From the NCBI RefSeq assembly GCF_023701745.1, contig NZ_JAJOZB010000001.1, positions 1,928,501 through 1,992,500 on the forward strand: a stretch of DNA of 64,000 bases. Reading direction: 5' to 3'. Positions 16,984 through 27,196 of the stretch are shown here, piece by piece (positions within the stretch are counted from its first letter, which is position 1; every line of letters begins with the position of its first letter). The position numbers and the translations under genes are program-made. Below the pieces are notes generated by a model. That model ran no database searches, had not been told where the DNA came from, and saw nothing but the letters and a program-made list of their open reading frames with translations. The stretch is from Streptomyces sp. RKAG293 (GTDB lineage Bacteria > Actinomycetota > Actinomycetes > Streptomycetales > Streptomycetaceae).

Positions 16984-17097
16984 TCATAGTCAAGGTGTAC
17001 ATCGGTAGCTGGCTTCGCCGGCGCCCCACCGCAGGTCAACCGTGCACTTGTGAAGCCTGGAACCAGAGCCTCCGGCATCGCCCCGTCTTCGAGGGCG

Positions 17098-17421
17098 TCA
17101 GGCACGCCCTGGGCGTAGGTGGCGGGAAGCAGCCAGGCAGGAGGACAACCACGTCGCTTCCTCGCGATTGATGATCAGGCCGTCGGCCGTAATCATCCCG
17201 TCCATGATCTCGCCGACCCGTATCGAGTGATCGCCCACGCGAAACATCTGCCAATCCGCGTCGCTGTGCCAGAGCCGGGCGGTCTTCTCACCTCGACTCT
17301 GGGCGAAGACGAGCTCCTCGCCGTGCTCGTTCAGGAAATAGCCGACGTAGTCCTTGTCGGTGATGGCACCACCGCACAGGAGGGCCAGGAACGACTCGAT
17401 CGCAGGAGGGGCGTCCTTCAT
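17098..17421 (-). CDS. Small unknown protein coupled to the Shedu gene
   Basis: This 107-residue protein is not recognised. It starts MKDAPPAIESFLALLCGGAI and includes DYVGYFLNEHGEELVFAQSR and a segment NREEATWLSSCLAASRHLRP near the end. No signal, membrane helix or metal motif is seen. Its ATG overlaps by four bases (ATGA) the stop of the frame-restored Shedu gene, which is strong evidence that the two belong to one translationally coupled operon. It may be an accessory or modulating partner of the nuclease; that is inference from position only. Confidence 0.6.
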   Translation of the reverse strand: MKDAPPAIESFLALLCGGAITDKDYVGYFLNEHGEELVFAQSRGEKTARLWHSDADWQMFRVGDHSIRVGEIMDGMITADGLIINREEATWLSSCLAASRHLRPGRA

Positions 17422-18661
17422 GCTGCGGGCTCCTCGGTCGAGTCAGAGTGCTGCTGTGCCGACGAGAGCGCCAGCATCCGGGCCGCCGAATCCAGCAAGG
17501 TCTCGTACGTGATCACTTCTATGCGCGCCATATGCGAGTTGTAGGTGCGCAGAGTTTCCGCGACCTCCTGGGGGTGACGTTCCCGCTCACGTACCGCGCG
17601 TGCCCGATCACCACCGTCGCCGAGGACCTGCGGGTGTCAACACCGTGATCCTCAAGGATGGACCGGCGGTTCTCGTCCATGGCGCGGAGGTAGTTCTGTG
17701 CCTGAGAGACCGCGCGATGAACCGGTGCACCCAACATGAAATGGCCGTCACGTCGGATGATCAGGTCCTTGATATTGGCACGCTTGAGTTCCACCACGTG
17801 CAAGGAACCGTCACCACGCAGCAGCGGAATGTCGAGGATCGTGTCCGAGGTGTACTGCCGGCGTGCCAATTCGGCCACATAGGCTCCGCCAAAGATCCAT
17901 TCCTGGTTCTTCAGGCAGGCGTGGAGAGCACTCTCGGAGCTGTCCGGGTCCTCTGCGGCGGCACGCAGGGCAGCGAGGCCGGTTCTCCTGACCTTCAGTT
18001 CGAGCAGTTGGGCCAACAGATCTGCGTCAGCGTCGGCCAGGACGTCGCTCATCATCCGCGCGGCCTCGGCGGAGGCCGGCCCCGGAACGTTTCGCAGAAG
18101 TATTTCCATGTGCCCGAACTGCTGCAGTCTTCTCACTTCCTTGACGGACAACTGGACTCCGCCCTCTCCAGCCCCGAGGCCCAGGTGATCACCGGACCGG
18201 GCGACACCGCGAAAGAGATCACGAGCGTCAGCGGCAGTGGCATCGGGGTTGTCTCGGCACAGGACATCCAGGGCGGCGACCGCCCGGTCGGCACCCATGG
18301 CGACCATTCTCCGCATGCTCTCCTCACTGCGCTGCCGTGCCTCCTCGTCGTAGTAGTTCTCCAGAATTTCGAGGAACAGCTCGCCTCCGGCATAAGCGGC
18401 GAAGCGCTGAAAGCGCTGGGCGAGCCCGAAGTCCCCGTGCAAGACGGCCTCTTGCGCTACATCCTCCAAGGCATCCACGAGCGGTCGGCCCCTGCCGTAC
18501 GTCCCGCCGAAGCCACCCATGATGCGCAGCACCGCGTCGATGCGCTCCCGCACGCGCGCGTCCTGGGTGAACTCCCGGGCCGCCTGGACCATTTTCCAAA
18601 GCGTGAAGCCGGATCGAAAGGTCGTCGCCATGCGGGCCACCCTAGGATCGGGCACTGACAT
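17418..18661 (-). pseudogene. sduA: Shedu (DUF4263) defence nuclease, frameshifted near the 3' end
   Basis: The protein has an N-terminal helical region (about residues 1-230) and a C-terminal Shedu/DUF4263 nuclease core with NQEWIFGGAYVAELARRQYT and ILDIPLLRGDGSLHVVELKR, a PD-(D/E)XK-like ILD...ELK pattern. Shedu proteins are known single-gene antiphage nucleases. After TVVIGH near 17600 the frame runs into unrelated sequence and stops at 17519. Shifting by one base gives RERERHPQEVAETLRTYNSH and IEVITYETLLDSAARML, the expected DUF4263 ending, and stops at 17418 in an ATGA overlap with the next gene. One base is therefore missing at about 17581-17600. ATG at 18661 is the best start. Whether this is a real mutation or a sequence error cannot be told here. 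Confidence 0.8.
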
Positions 18662-18790
18662 TGATACTCGTAGCGGGTTCAACGGGCAGTCGAGAAGAGG
18701 CGGAGGATCAGGTGCCCAGAGGGCCGATCCGAGCGGATTGGGCCCCGCTCAGGGCACCGGGCGCGATGCAGCCGGCGGACGAGAGGAGCA

Positions 18791-19740
18791 GTGTGGATCA
18801 CCTCTTCGCCGTTGCCGGCCGAACGGCAGCACCTCCAGGAGTGGGTGATCGACCACCTACAGGTGCTCGGCGAGCCGGTGCTCATGATCACCTCCGAGTT
18901 CGACCGCTGGGCCGATACGGACGGGGTGCTCGCCCGCGACAGACTGGACATCCTGGGCCGGGACGCCACCGGCCGCCTCGCGGTGGCCGAATTGAAGCGG
19001 GGAACGGCCGACCGGGATGTGCATCTCCAGGCGATCACCTAAGCCGCCCTGGCATCCCGGTTCGCCCTTGACACGCTGGCCCAGGCCCACCGCGAATTCC
19101 TGAGGGGACGGGGGCAGACCGTCGAGTTCCACGCCTGCAGGAGGCGCCTCCTCGATCATGTGGACGGAGACTGGAGGAACGCTCGCGCGCCCGCAACGCC
19201 GTGCACGTTCTCGTTGGCGTCGGGCTGCTTCTGGACGGGGCCAGACTGCGGCTCGTTCCGAGGCACGGCGCGCCGGAATCCCTCCGCAGTGCCATCCCCA
19301 CCCGGGTGGGTGAGGAGGAGAACCGTGCGACCGCTAGATGGATCAATAACACCGCCAAGCCGTTGACCTGGGACGCCGACGGCGAGCCGTACACGCCGAC
19401 CGGACTCGTCAACCACATCTTCACCAGCGTGGCCGGCCGGACAGCCGACGGGATACAGGACACAACGTGGTGGGATGTCGACACCGACCTCGTCCCGGGG
19501 ACTGTCGACCCTGATGCATGGGCGGCCTTGGCCGGCACCAGCCTGGCGGTCCTGGCCAAACAGCTCAGCGGCACCCGCGAGGACTGGACGAGTCTGCACA
19601 CCTTGCTGGAAGCCATCTCGGCACACGAAGGCTCCCCCGCCAGCATCCTGGAGGCCGAGGGCATCCGCTTTGACGCGAGCGCCGCCGCTCAGGAAGCGCG
19701 CCTGCCACTGAACGAACTCCGGCAACTACGCGAAGCCTGA
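18791..19740 (+). pseudogene. Broken PD-(D/E)XK nuclease-domain protein
   Basis: From GTG 18791 (GAGAGGAG just upstream) the frame reads WITSSPLPAERQHLQEWVID, then LMITSEFDRWADTDGVLARD and RLDILGRDATGRLAVAELKR, a clear D...ExK nuclease core. It stops at TAA 19041-19043, where AAGCCGCC... continues in the same frame as AALASRFALDTLAQAHREFL; a single base (TAC to TAA) accounts for the stop. Near 19200 the homologous reading moves to another frame and continues to 19740 (VLVGVGLLLDGARLRLVPRH to LPLNELRQLREA). The gene therefore carries one nonsense and at least one frameshift mutation. It is divergent from the Shedu gene, 129 bases away, and may be a relic of another defence nuclease. Confidence 0.65.
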
Positions 19741-20076
19741 ATACGTCCCCACCCCAAGTCCAGTCATGCAGGCCCTGGGGCCCAGGTGGTGATGCGCGTT
19801 CATGTCGATGTGCACCGCGCAACACCTCCTGTTCCCGCGGTAACTGACGGCGGTCACTGGCACGCCCCGTAACACCACTGGGCAGCCACGTGATTGTTCC
19901 GCTTCACGGCCTGGAGCGCTGACCGTAGACTCCTGCCTTCAGGGGGCATCATCGGGACTTGTGCGGCCAACGGGACGACGCGAACGTTCCTGGCAGCTCT
20001 TCACGTTGGCGGCAGAACGCCTGCCGGGAACGCCCACGCTCTGTTGGCCCAGAGGCGACGATCAGCGGGGACCAGC
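19741..20076 (+). promoter_or_regulatory. Intergenic region with likely promoter of the helicase-nuclease gene
   Basis: The 336-base gap has no convincing gene. TTCACG at 19903-19908 and TAGACT at 19926-19931 are separated by 17 bases and make a reasonable promoter for the downstream gene, leaving an untranslated leader of about 140 bases. A TTG-initiated extension into this region is open but lacks a ribosome site and conserved sequence. Confidence 0.4.
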
Positions 20077-23000
20077 GTGACTATTCCGAACGGCTTCGGC
20101 GACAACGCAGATCGCGAACGGCTCAGGGCGATCCTCGCCGGATGGCGGACTTCCCTGGTGGATCTGAGCGGACGCAACCGTCTGCTCAACTTCAGGCACA
20201 CCAAGTCGGCGACTCTGGAGATCTCGTTACCGTCCGCGCAGAAGCTCGTCGAAGGCCTGGATCGCGGCTGGAGCTTCGCGCCACTCCCGGACGATGAGCC
20301 CGAGACAGATGGGGCAGTGGCCGCCACCGTCGCCATACCCGCCGCGAAAGGCGAGCACGGGGACTGGATTGTGACGCAGAAGACCACAGCGCCGGCCCTG
20401 CTGCGCGCTCTGAACAGTCTGCGTAGCAAGTCGACGCAGCTGTTCAACGACTACGGCCTGTGGACTCTCAACCTCGGTGTCGGCATGCTCCGCTGGCGCG
20501 AGGACGGTGCCGAGACGAGCAGCGACGCCCCACTGATCCTGCTGCCGGTCCTCATCGAGCGTACGAAGGACGGCCGGATCCGCCTCAGGGCCAACGACGA
20601 CGAGGACCCACGGCTCAACCCGGCTCTGAAGGTGAAACTGGAGCAGTTTCACATCGACTGGGCGTCGGTCGTCGAGCAGGATCCCACGGATCTGCGTGCA
20701 GTGCTGTCGACTGCGGCCCGTGCAGTCGCGGGCAAGACCGGGTGGCAGGTCTCCGACCGTGTGGTGGTCGCGCTCTTCGCTTCCCACAAGGAGTCGATGT
20801 ACCAGGATCTGCTGGACAACGAGTCCCGGGTGCTGGACAGCGATCTCGTCAGGGCGATGGCGCTCGGCGCGGGTGCCGGCCTCGCGGACGACCGCTTCTA
20901 TTTCGAGGCGATCGATCTCGACCGGATCGACGAATTGAGCCCTCCCGAGGACTGCCCGCTGGTGCTGGACGCCGATGCGTCTCAGCGACAGGCCGTCGCC
21001 GCCGCAGTGGCAGGACAGTCGTTCGTGCTGGACGGTCCACCAGGCACCGGAAAGAGCCAGACGATCACCAACATGATCGCCGGGTTGATGCATGCGGGCC
21101 GCAGCGTGCTGTTCGTCAGTGAGAAGGCAGCGGCACTCGATGTCGTGCTCAACCGCCTGCGATCCGTCGGACTCGACTCGTACGCGCTCGCCCTGCACAG
21201 CCACAGCACCAGCCGCAAGGCGGTCGCCCACGAACTCGGCCGGGCCCTGGCGGAGGAACCGCGGGCGCCACAGCTGTCACAGCAGACCTTGGCGCAGGCT
21301 CGCGAGACGCGGATGGCGCTCAGCGCCTACGCCGAGGCGATGAACGAGGTCCGTGAGCCACTTGGGCAGACTCTGCACGACGTGATCGGTCAGGTGGGGC
21401 AGCTGTCAGAAGCGCCGGTCGCGTATCTGACCGCAAGCGACGACACCGCTCCGCAGGAGCCGGCGGCGTTCCGGGCGGAGCACCTCAGCGGTTCGGATCT
21501 GCGCCGGATCATAGAGGCGACGAAGGGCATCTCCGACGCGTGGGAAGCAGTCGCAGATCCGTCGTTCCCCTGGCGGGACCTGCGGGCGGGCTTACCGCAT
21601 CCCAAGCCTGTACTCGAGCAGGCCAAAGCAGCGCGCGATGGACTCGCCGTAGCCGTGGACCGGTACCCGGACCTCGCGGCCGATGGAGAACCCATCACCG
21701 ACCAACCCGGCATCGACCGCCTGCTCGCGCTCCTGGCACTCCTCGACTCCCGCAGTCCGGTGCCGGAGCCCTGGCTGACGACCAGCAGCTTCGCAGACAC
21801 TGTGGAGGACCGGGTCGATGTCTTCCTGACGGAGCTGCGCAGACTCCAACGCGCAACCGCCGCCGCCCGCGCTGCGGTCGGCGAACGCTGGCAGGAGGTA
21901 CCCACCCGGCTGATGGCCGAGCCGGGCGCGGCCGAGCAGGTACTCCTGGCGCTCTCGCCACCCGGGCTCGAACCCATCGGTTTCACCGAGGTGCGTGCCC
22001 GCGAGCTGGCCGACGAGCTCGACGCAACGGCCGACGTGCTGGAGCGCACCCACCAGAGCCTCACCAACGCCGGCCGCACGGCAGGGCTCAACGCGCCGGA
22101 AAGCCTCGAGGAGGCCCGCCACGTGTGTGACGTGATCGGCCTGGCAGGCACCACCCACCGGCCGCCCGACCAGTGGCTGGCTCCCCAAGGCGCTGAACGG
22201 GCGGAACAGGCCGCGGTGTGCGTCATCGCCGACGCGCTGAGCGCGTTCTTCACCCGCCGGGATCAGGTGCGGTCGGCACAGTCGCTCGCGGCGTCCCAGG
22301 CAGGTCCGGGTTGGGCCGATCTGCGCGCGGAACTGAATGCTGGGAGACCGGCCAACGATCTGGCTCTCGACGAGTTGGAGCCGGTCGGCGTCGACATAGC
22401 TGCCCTCTCCCGCAGGCGGGCAGCGGAGCTGGCCGAATGCTTCGAAACTCTGGCGGACACCCTGGAGGCAGCCGGGCGGCACGCCGACTCCGCAGCCGCA
22501 CGGCTCGGCTACGGCTCCCCGAAGTCGACGATGGAAGCGGAGGACGTGGCCACGCTCATCGAGTCGGCCACCGCGTCCGACCGTGCCCTCAAAGACTGGC
22601 TCGACCCGCGTGTGCGGCCGCTGGCGCGGGCGGCGGTCGCTGACATCACTTTGGCCGCCGCCCAGTTGACGGCGGCCGAAGCGGCGGCGCGCGACATGTT
22701 CCTGCCCGAGGTCGTATCCGCACCCGGACTGCCCGAAGCCATCGGGCGTCTCGCGGAAAGCCGTAGGGGAATCGGCGGCATGCTCTCCAGCGGCGTCCGC
22801 GCCGACCGGAAACTGGTTGCCCAGCTCACCCACGCTGGCTCATGGCGCGGCGATGTGCACGACCAGCTGCCGCTCGCCCTCGCCTGGCGCACCGCATACC
22901 AAGATCTGCGCACGCTCACCGCGTCCGACGCGGAGCTGCTCGGCCGCTACGGACGGACGGAGCTGCCGGACATCCCCGCCCTGGGGAAGGCACTCGAGCA

Positions 23001-26000
23001 CGCCGAATCCGTCCACAGTCTCGCACCGCACACGGTCGCGGACCCTTACCGCAGGGGCCTCCTCGCCGCTCAGCTGGCTGACGGCGGTGAGCCGCACCGC
23101 GAACTCCTCGAGCAGGGAGCCGCCCTACGCGACGGACTCGCCGTGTGGCACCTGCACCTGGGCCGTCCGTATCTCTCGCCCTACGCGGCCGAGCTGACGA
23201 AGAGACCGCTCGCCGACGTCGCCCGCTGGCTGCGCGCACATCTCGCCCCACTCAGCCAAGCAATCGCCCTGCTGGACACCGTGACCTCGGTGGGCCACCC
23301 CGACGACAGCCGGGGTTCCGATCACACCCTCGCTTCCGCGCGGACCGCGATCACGATTGCCCACGCGGCTCAGCGGGAATCGGCTGCCTTCGGCGCCCGG
23401 GCGACGACCGACCGGGCACTTCTCGGTCCCTGGTACCGAGGGCAGGACACCGAAGCGACAGATCTGAGTGAGACCGCTCCCCACGGTGTCACGGGCTATG
23501 AGGCCACCGGGAATCTCCTACGCCGCGCCCTCGATGCGACCCGTCGACAGACCGGCCCACACGCGAGCGACCTCGAGCGCGACCTGCTGGGCCGGTACGC
23601 CGCGGGCGGCCGTCCCGCCACCGACGCCGTTCGCAGCGCGCTGGAGGCCGCGCACCTGGTCGCACGTCTGGCACCGGACACCATCGCCGACCCCGCGCGC
23701 CGGGCTCAGCTCGCCGATGTACTGGCCGACGGCCGGCCCGAACCACATGGACTCCTCCGGCAGACGGAGAAGATCCGTGTCGAACTGGACCGCTGGCACG
23801 CGTATGCCCGGCAACCCCACCTCGCAGTGGTCGGCTCCGCACTCGTCGCCCACCCGCTGGACAAGGCGGCGGACTGGCTGCGTGCGCATGTGGAGCCCTT
23901 CCACGATGCGGCCGACCTCGTTCGCTCGGTCGCCCGCGTCATGAACGACAGTGCCGGGCTGACGCTCTCCCGTGCCCGGGAGACGGTGACCGCCGTCGTC
24001 TCCGCGCGAGCAGCCGAGGCACGGTTCGCCGAGAACGACTCCGCCTACCGTGAACTTCTCGGAGTGCTCTACCAAGGCCCCACAACCAACCGCGACGAGG
24101 TCCTGGACGGCGTGGACTGGGCCCAGAAGGTGCGCCGAACCGCACACGCCGGCCACTCCGCGCCCTTGTCGGAAGCAGCCGCGCGCACACTGCTGACCAC
24201 ACCCCCCAACCTCTCCGTCTCGACGCGTGACGAGGACTGGCGCCGCCAACGCAATGCCCTCGCTGGACACTTCGAGCCCGTACGAGCGGAGGAGCTACGG
24301 CGTGAACTCGGCCAGTCCCTGCCTGCGGCAGAGTCCGTCCTGGCCCGCCTGGACCGCGACCCGTTCGGCCCCGATGCGTGGACAAAATGCGCCGGCGCGC
24401 TGACGCTCCTGCGCGGCTATCACCTCGAAGGACTGCCCGGCCAGCTCGCCCAACGCGAGGTATCGGCCGATGACTTCCCGGCGGCGATGGAACGCTCAGT
24501 GCTCACCGCCTGGGTCGAGCACCAGCTCACCGTCGACGCCCGCCTGAAGCCCATGCAGGCAGCAGAGCGCGACGAGCTGGTGCAGCGGTTCCGGTCAGCG
24601 GACCGCGATCTGGTGGCGGCGGCCCACGCCGACGTCATCGCCGCGTGCAACGCCCGCCGCCCCCGCCGCACAACCGTGGGCCAGGCAGCGGTGATCCGCC
24701 GTGAGGCGGAGAAGCAGCGCCGCCACATGCCGGTGCGCCACCTGCTGGGCCAGACCGGCGACGTCGTCCGCGTGATCAAGCCCTGCTTCATGATGAGTCC
24801 GCTCACGGTCAGCCAATTCCTGCCGCCGGACTTCAAGTTCGACGTCGTGATCTTCGACGAGGCCTCTCAGGTGCTTCCGCAGGACGCTGTGAACTCCGTC
24901 TATCGCGGCAAATCGCTCATCGTGGCGGGCGACCAGAAGCAACTGCCGCCCACCTCGTTCTTCAACGCGGGCGGAGCCGGGGATGAAGACGACGAGTGGG
25001 ACGGCAACGACGCCGCCTTCGAGTCCATTCTCGACATGTGCAAGGCCAGTGGCGTGCTCACCGGCCTGCCCCTTCGCTGGCACTACCGAAGCCGTCACGA
25101 GAACCTGATCGCCTTCAGTAACCACGAGTTCTACGAGCCCAGGATGATCACGTTCCCAGGCGCGCTGGAGCATGGCCCGGACATCGGCGTTGAGTTCTTC
25201 AAAGCGGACGGGGTCTACGACCGTGGCGGCCAGAGCAACAACCCCGGCGAGGCCGCCAAGGTGGCGCAGCGCGTCATCCACCACTTCGACACCCGCCCCG
25301 GACTCACACTCGGCGTGGTCGCTTTGTCGAAGGCGCAGGCCGAGGCGATCGAGGAAGCCGTCCAGAAGGTCAGGGCGGCCCGCCCGGACCTCGACCACTT
25401 CTTCACCGAGGGCCGACTCGACGGCTTCTTCGTCAAGAACCTCGAAACCGTCCAGGGGGACGAGCGCGACGTCATCATTCTCTCCATCGGCTACGGCCGG
25501 GACCAGAACGGCAAACTGCTCTCGATCTTCGGGCCCATCAACAAGGAGGGCGGCTGGCGGCGCCTCAACGTCGCGGTCACCCGCTCTCGACGCCGCATGG
25601 AGGTCGTCGCCTCCTTCCACGGAGGCGAACTGCCCGACAGCACCAACAAGAGCGTGCAGCACCTGAAGCGCTATTTGCAGTACGCGCAGCACGGCCCGGC
25701 GATCCTCCAGACGGAGGCCGCCGCCGATCCCGAGGCGGCACCGGAGAGCCCCTTCGAGGAGGAGGTCCTGGATGTGCTGCGGGGCTGGGGTTACTCGGTC
25801 CAGCCGCAAGTGGGCGTCGCCGGCTTCCGCATAGATATGGCCGTACGTCATCCGGCCGCGACCGGCACGTACGCCCTCGGCATCGAATGCGACGGCGCCA
25901 TGTACCACTCCTCGCGTGCGGCCCGCGACCGCGACCGGCTGCGTGAGGCGGTTCTGACGGACCTCGGCTGGAAACTGCACCGGATCTGGGGCACGGACTG

Positions 26001-26826
26001 GTACCGCAACCGACGGGACGCGGTAGCGCGGCTGCAGGCAGCGGTGGAGGCGGCTTGCGAGGTGGATCCGCACGCGCGGCAGGACCCCATCCCCTCAAGA
26101 GAGGGTGGCCGTGATCCGGTGGTGGACACCGACAAGGGCATCATGGGCGTGAGTGCCCAGGCAGCGACCACGGGACAGACCGCCGGTGCCTCGGACCCAA
26201 AGGTGCGGTTCGTCTCGGTTGACGACGGGCCGGTGGCGTGGAGCCGCCCATACCAAGAGGTGGACGTGAAACTGCTGGTGGCGGTACGGAACGGGTCGGC
26301 CAGGCAGGAGGGCCGGCCGGGAATCGAGCTTCAGGATCCCGATGCCGCCGGTGTGGTGGCGGAAGTCGCTCTGTTCGTCATCGAGGTCGAAGGACCGGTC
26401 GAGCAGGAAGTGATCTTCAAGCGTGTCCGTGAAGCGTGGGGCCTCGGCCGCTCGGGTCAGGTCGTACGAGACCGCATCGGACGCGCCCTGCAGCGCCTGG
26501 TCAGACAGGGAAAGGTTGTGCGGCAGGGGACGGCCTACGACCGTCCCGGCCGCGACGTGGAGTTCGCGCGGACGCCGACTCCGCAATGCGAGCGGAAAGT
26601 CGTCGAGGTCCCTGCATCGGAGCGGCAGTTCGTGCTCCGGAACGTGGTCGAGGAGGGGCCCGGTGTGCACCGTGAGGACCTGCTGCGGGAAGCGGCTCGC
26701 TTCTTCGGGTGGGCGCGGCTCGGGTCCGACATCAGAGACGCGCTGACGGAGGACATTGAGGAGTTGACCTCCGGGGGGTACCTGGTCATGACGGAGAGCG
26801 GACTGATGCCTGTGCAGGGTGCTTGA
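20077..26826 (+). CDS. Giant DUF4011-helicase-nuclease-DUF3320 defence protein
   Basis: This 2249-residue protein combines several modules. Residues about 10-200 are DUF4011 (GWRTSLVDLSGRNRLLNFRH). A superfamily 1 helicase follows, with Walker A DGPPGTGKSQTITN near 320, Walker B FDVVIFDEASQVLPQDAV near 1590, HYRSRHENL near 1668, TVQGDERDVIILS near 1790 and NVAVTRSRRR near 1830. About 1270 residues of helical sequence lie between motifs I and II. A Vsr/DUF559-like nuclease spans about 1890-2010 (FEEEVLDVLRGWGYSVQPQV; FRIDMAVR; GIECDGAMYHSS). The C-terminal part is DUF3320-like. The architecture resembles single-gene helicase-Vsr defence proteins (the Hhe type, as I recall it). All motifs look intact. 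GTG at 20077 starts the conserved part. Confidence 0.88.
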   Translation: MTIPNGFGDNADRERLRAILAGWRTSLVDLSGRNRLLNFRHTKSATLEISLPSAQKLVEGLDRGWSFAPLPDDEPETDGAVAATVAIPAAKGEHGDWIVTQKTTAPALLRALNSLRSKSTQLFNDYGLWTLNLGVGMLRWREDGAETSSDAPLILLPVLIERTKDGRIRLRANDDEDPRLNPALKVKLEQFHIDWASVVEQDPTDLRAVLSTAARAVAGKTGWQVSDRVVVALFASHKESMYQDLLDNESRVLDSDLVRAMALGAGAGLADDRFYFEAIDLDRIDELSPPEDCPLVLDADASQRQAVAAAVAGQSFVLDGPPGTGKSQTITNMIAGLMHAGRSVLFVSEKAAALDVVLNRLRSVGLDSYALALHSHSTSRKAVAHELGRALAEEPRAPQLSQQTLAQARETRMALSAYAEAMNEVREPLGQTLHDVIGQVGQLSEAPVAYLTASDDTAPQEPAAFRAEHLSGSDLRRIIEATKGISDAWEAVADPSFPWRDLRAGLPHPKPVLEQAKAARDGLAVAVDRYPDLAADGEPITDQPGIDRLLALLALLDSRSPVPEPWLTTSSFADTVEDRVDVFLTELRRLQRATAAARAAVGERWQEVPTRLMAEPGAAEQVLLALSPPGLEPIGFTEVRARELADELDATADVLERTHQSLTNAGRTAGLNAPESLEEARHVCDVIGLAGTTHRPPDQWLAPQGAERAEQAAVCVIADALSAFFTRRDQVRSAQSLAASQAGPGWADLRAELNAGRPANDLALDELEPVGVDIAALSRRRAAELAECFETLADTLEAAGRHADSAAARLGYGSPKSTMEAEDVATLIESATASDRALKDWLDPRVRPLARAAVADITLAAAQLTAAEAAARDMFLPEVVSAPGLPEAIGRLAESRRGIGGMLSSGVRADRKLVAQLTHAGSWRGDVHDQLPLALAWRTAYQDLRTLTASDAELLGRYGRTELPDIPALGKALEHAESVHSLAPHTVADPYRRGLLAAQLADGGEPHRELLEQGAALRDGLAVWHLHLGRPYLSPYAAELTKRPLADVARWLRAHLAPLSQAIALLDTVTSVGHPDDSRGSDHTLASARTAITIAHAAQRESAAFGARATTDRALLGPWYRGQDTEATDLSETAPHGVTGYEATGNLLRRALDATRRQTGPHASDLERDLLGRYAAGGRPATDAVRSALEAAHLVARLAPDTIADPARRAQLADVLADGRPEPHGLLRQTEKIRVELDRWHAYARQPHLAVVGSALVAHPLDKAADWLRAHVEPFHDAADLVRSVARVMNDSAGLTLSRARETVTAVVSARAAEARFAENDSAYRELLGVLYQGPTTNRDEVLDGVDWAQKVRRTAHAGHSAPLSEAAARTLLTTPPNLSVSTRDEDWRRQRNALAGHFEPVRAEELRRELGQSLPAAESVLARLDRDPFGPDAWTKCAGALTLLRGYHLEGLPGQLAQREVSADDFPAAMERSVLTAWVEHQLTVDARLKPMQAAERDELVQRFRSADRDLVAAAHADVIAACNARRPRRTTVGQAAVIRREAEKQRRHMPVRHLLGQTGDVVRVIKPCFMMSPLTVSQFLPPDFKFDVVIFDEASQVLPQDAVNSVYRGKSLIVAGDQKQLPPTSFFNAGGAGDEDDEWDGNDAAFESILDMCKASGVLTGLPLRWHYRSRHENLIAFSNHEFYEPRMITFPGALEHGPDIGVEFFKADGVYDRGGQSNNPGEAAKVAQRVIHHFDTRPGLTLGVVALSKAQAEAIEEAVQKVRAARPDLDHFFTEGRLDGFFVKNLETVQGDERDVIILSIGYGRDQNGKLLSIFGPINKEGGWRRLNVAVTRSRRRMEVVASFHGGELPDSTNKSVQHLKRYLQYAQHGPAILQTEAAADPEAAPESPFEEEVLDVLRGWGYSVQPQVGVAGFRIDMAVRHPAATGTYALGIECDGAMYHSSRAARDRDRLREAVLTDLGWKLHRIWGTDWYRNRRDAVARLQAAVEAACEVDPHARQDPIPSREGGRDPVVDTDKGIMGVSAQAATTGQTAGASDPKVRFVSVDDGPVAWSRPYQEVDVKLLVAVRNGSARQEGRPGIELQDPDAAGVVAEVALFVIEVEGPVEQEVIFKRVREAWGLGRSGQVVRDRIGRALQRLVRQGKVVRQGTAYDRPGRDVEFARTPTPQCERKVVEVPASERQFVLRNVVEEGPGVHREDLLREAARFFGWARLGSDIRDALTEDIEELTSGGYLVMTESGLMPVQGA

Positions 26827-26961
26827 GCCACGGCAGAGGGCCCCTCATCCCCCTGCCGCATCCGTCGTAGGGCTGTCGATCACGCCAGGTCCATGCCATA
26901 GACATCGCTCTTAGTTCGCGCGAGCGGAGTACGGCGGCATGGCCGCTCGGATCGATCTTGG

Positions 26962-27015
26962 TCAGCCCAGGAAGGACAGCCGCACCTGGCGCCGGGGATT
27001 GTCCACGTTCGTGTC
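26962..27015 (-). pseudogene. 3' remnant of a yjbQ paralogue
   Basis: The minus strand reads DTNVDNPRRQVRLSFLG and stop, matching the C terminus DTNVDNVNRQVRLSFLG of the intact YjbQ at 42734-43156. About ten of the 54 bases differ, so this is a diverged paralogue and not a fresh copy. No upstream part of the gene remains. The rest of the 26827-27196 gap shows no gene. Confidence 0.65.
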
Positions 27016-27196
27016 CGCGAAGCTCCGTTGAGGCAACCTGTCAGTGCAGTCGCTCCTCACTCAGTTGACCAACGCAATCCTCACACGTGATCCCTGCCGT
27101 CGAGAACTCCGCCACATAAGGGCGCGTCCCTGACGGGGCCCAGAGGTGCGCCTCTCCAGCGCGGACGCGCGAGAAAGGCCCTGCCGACATTGAGGG

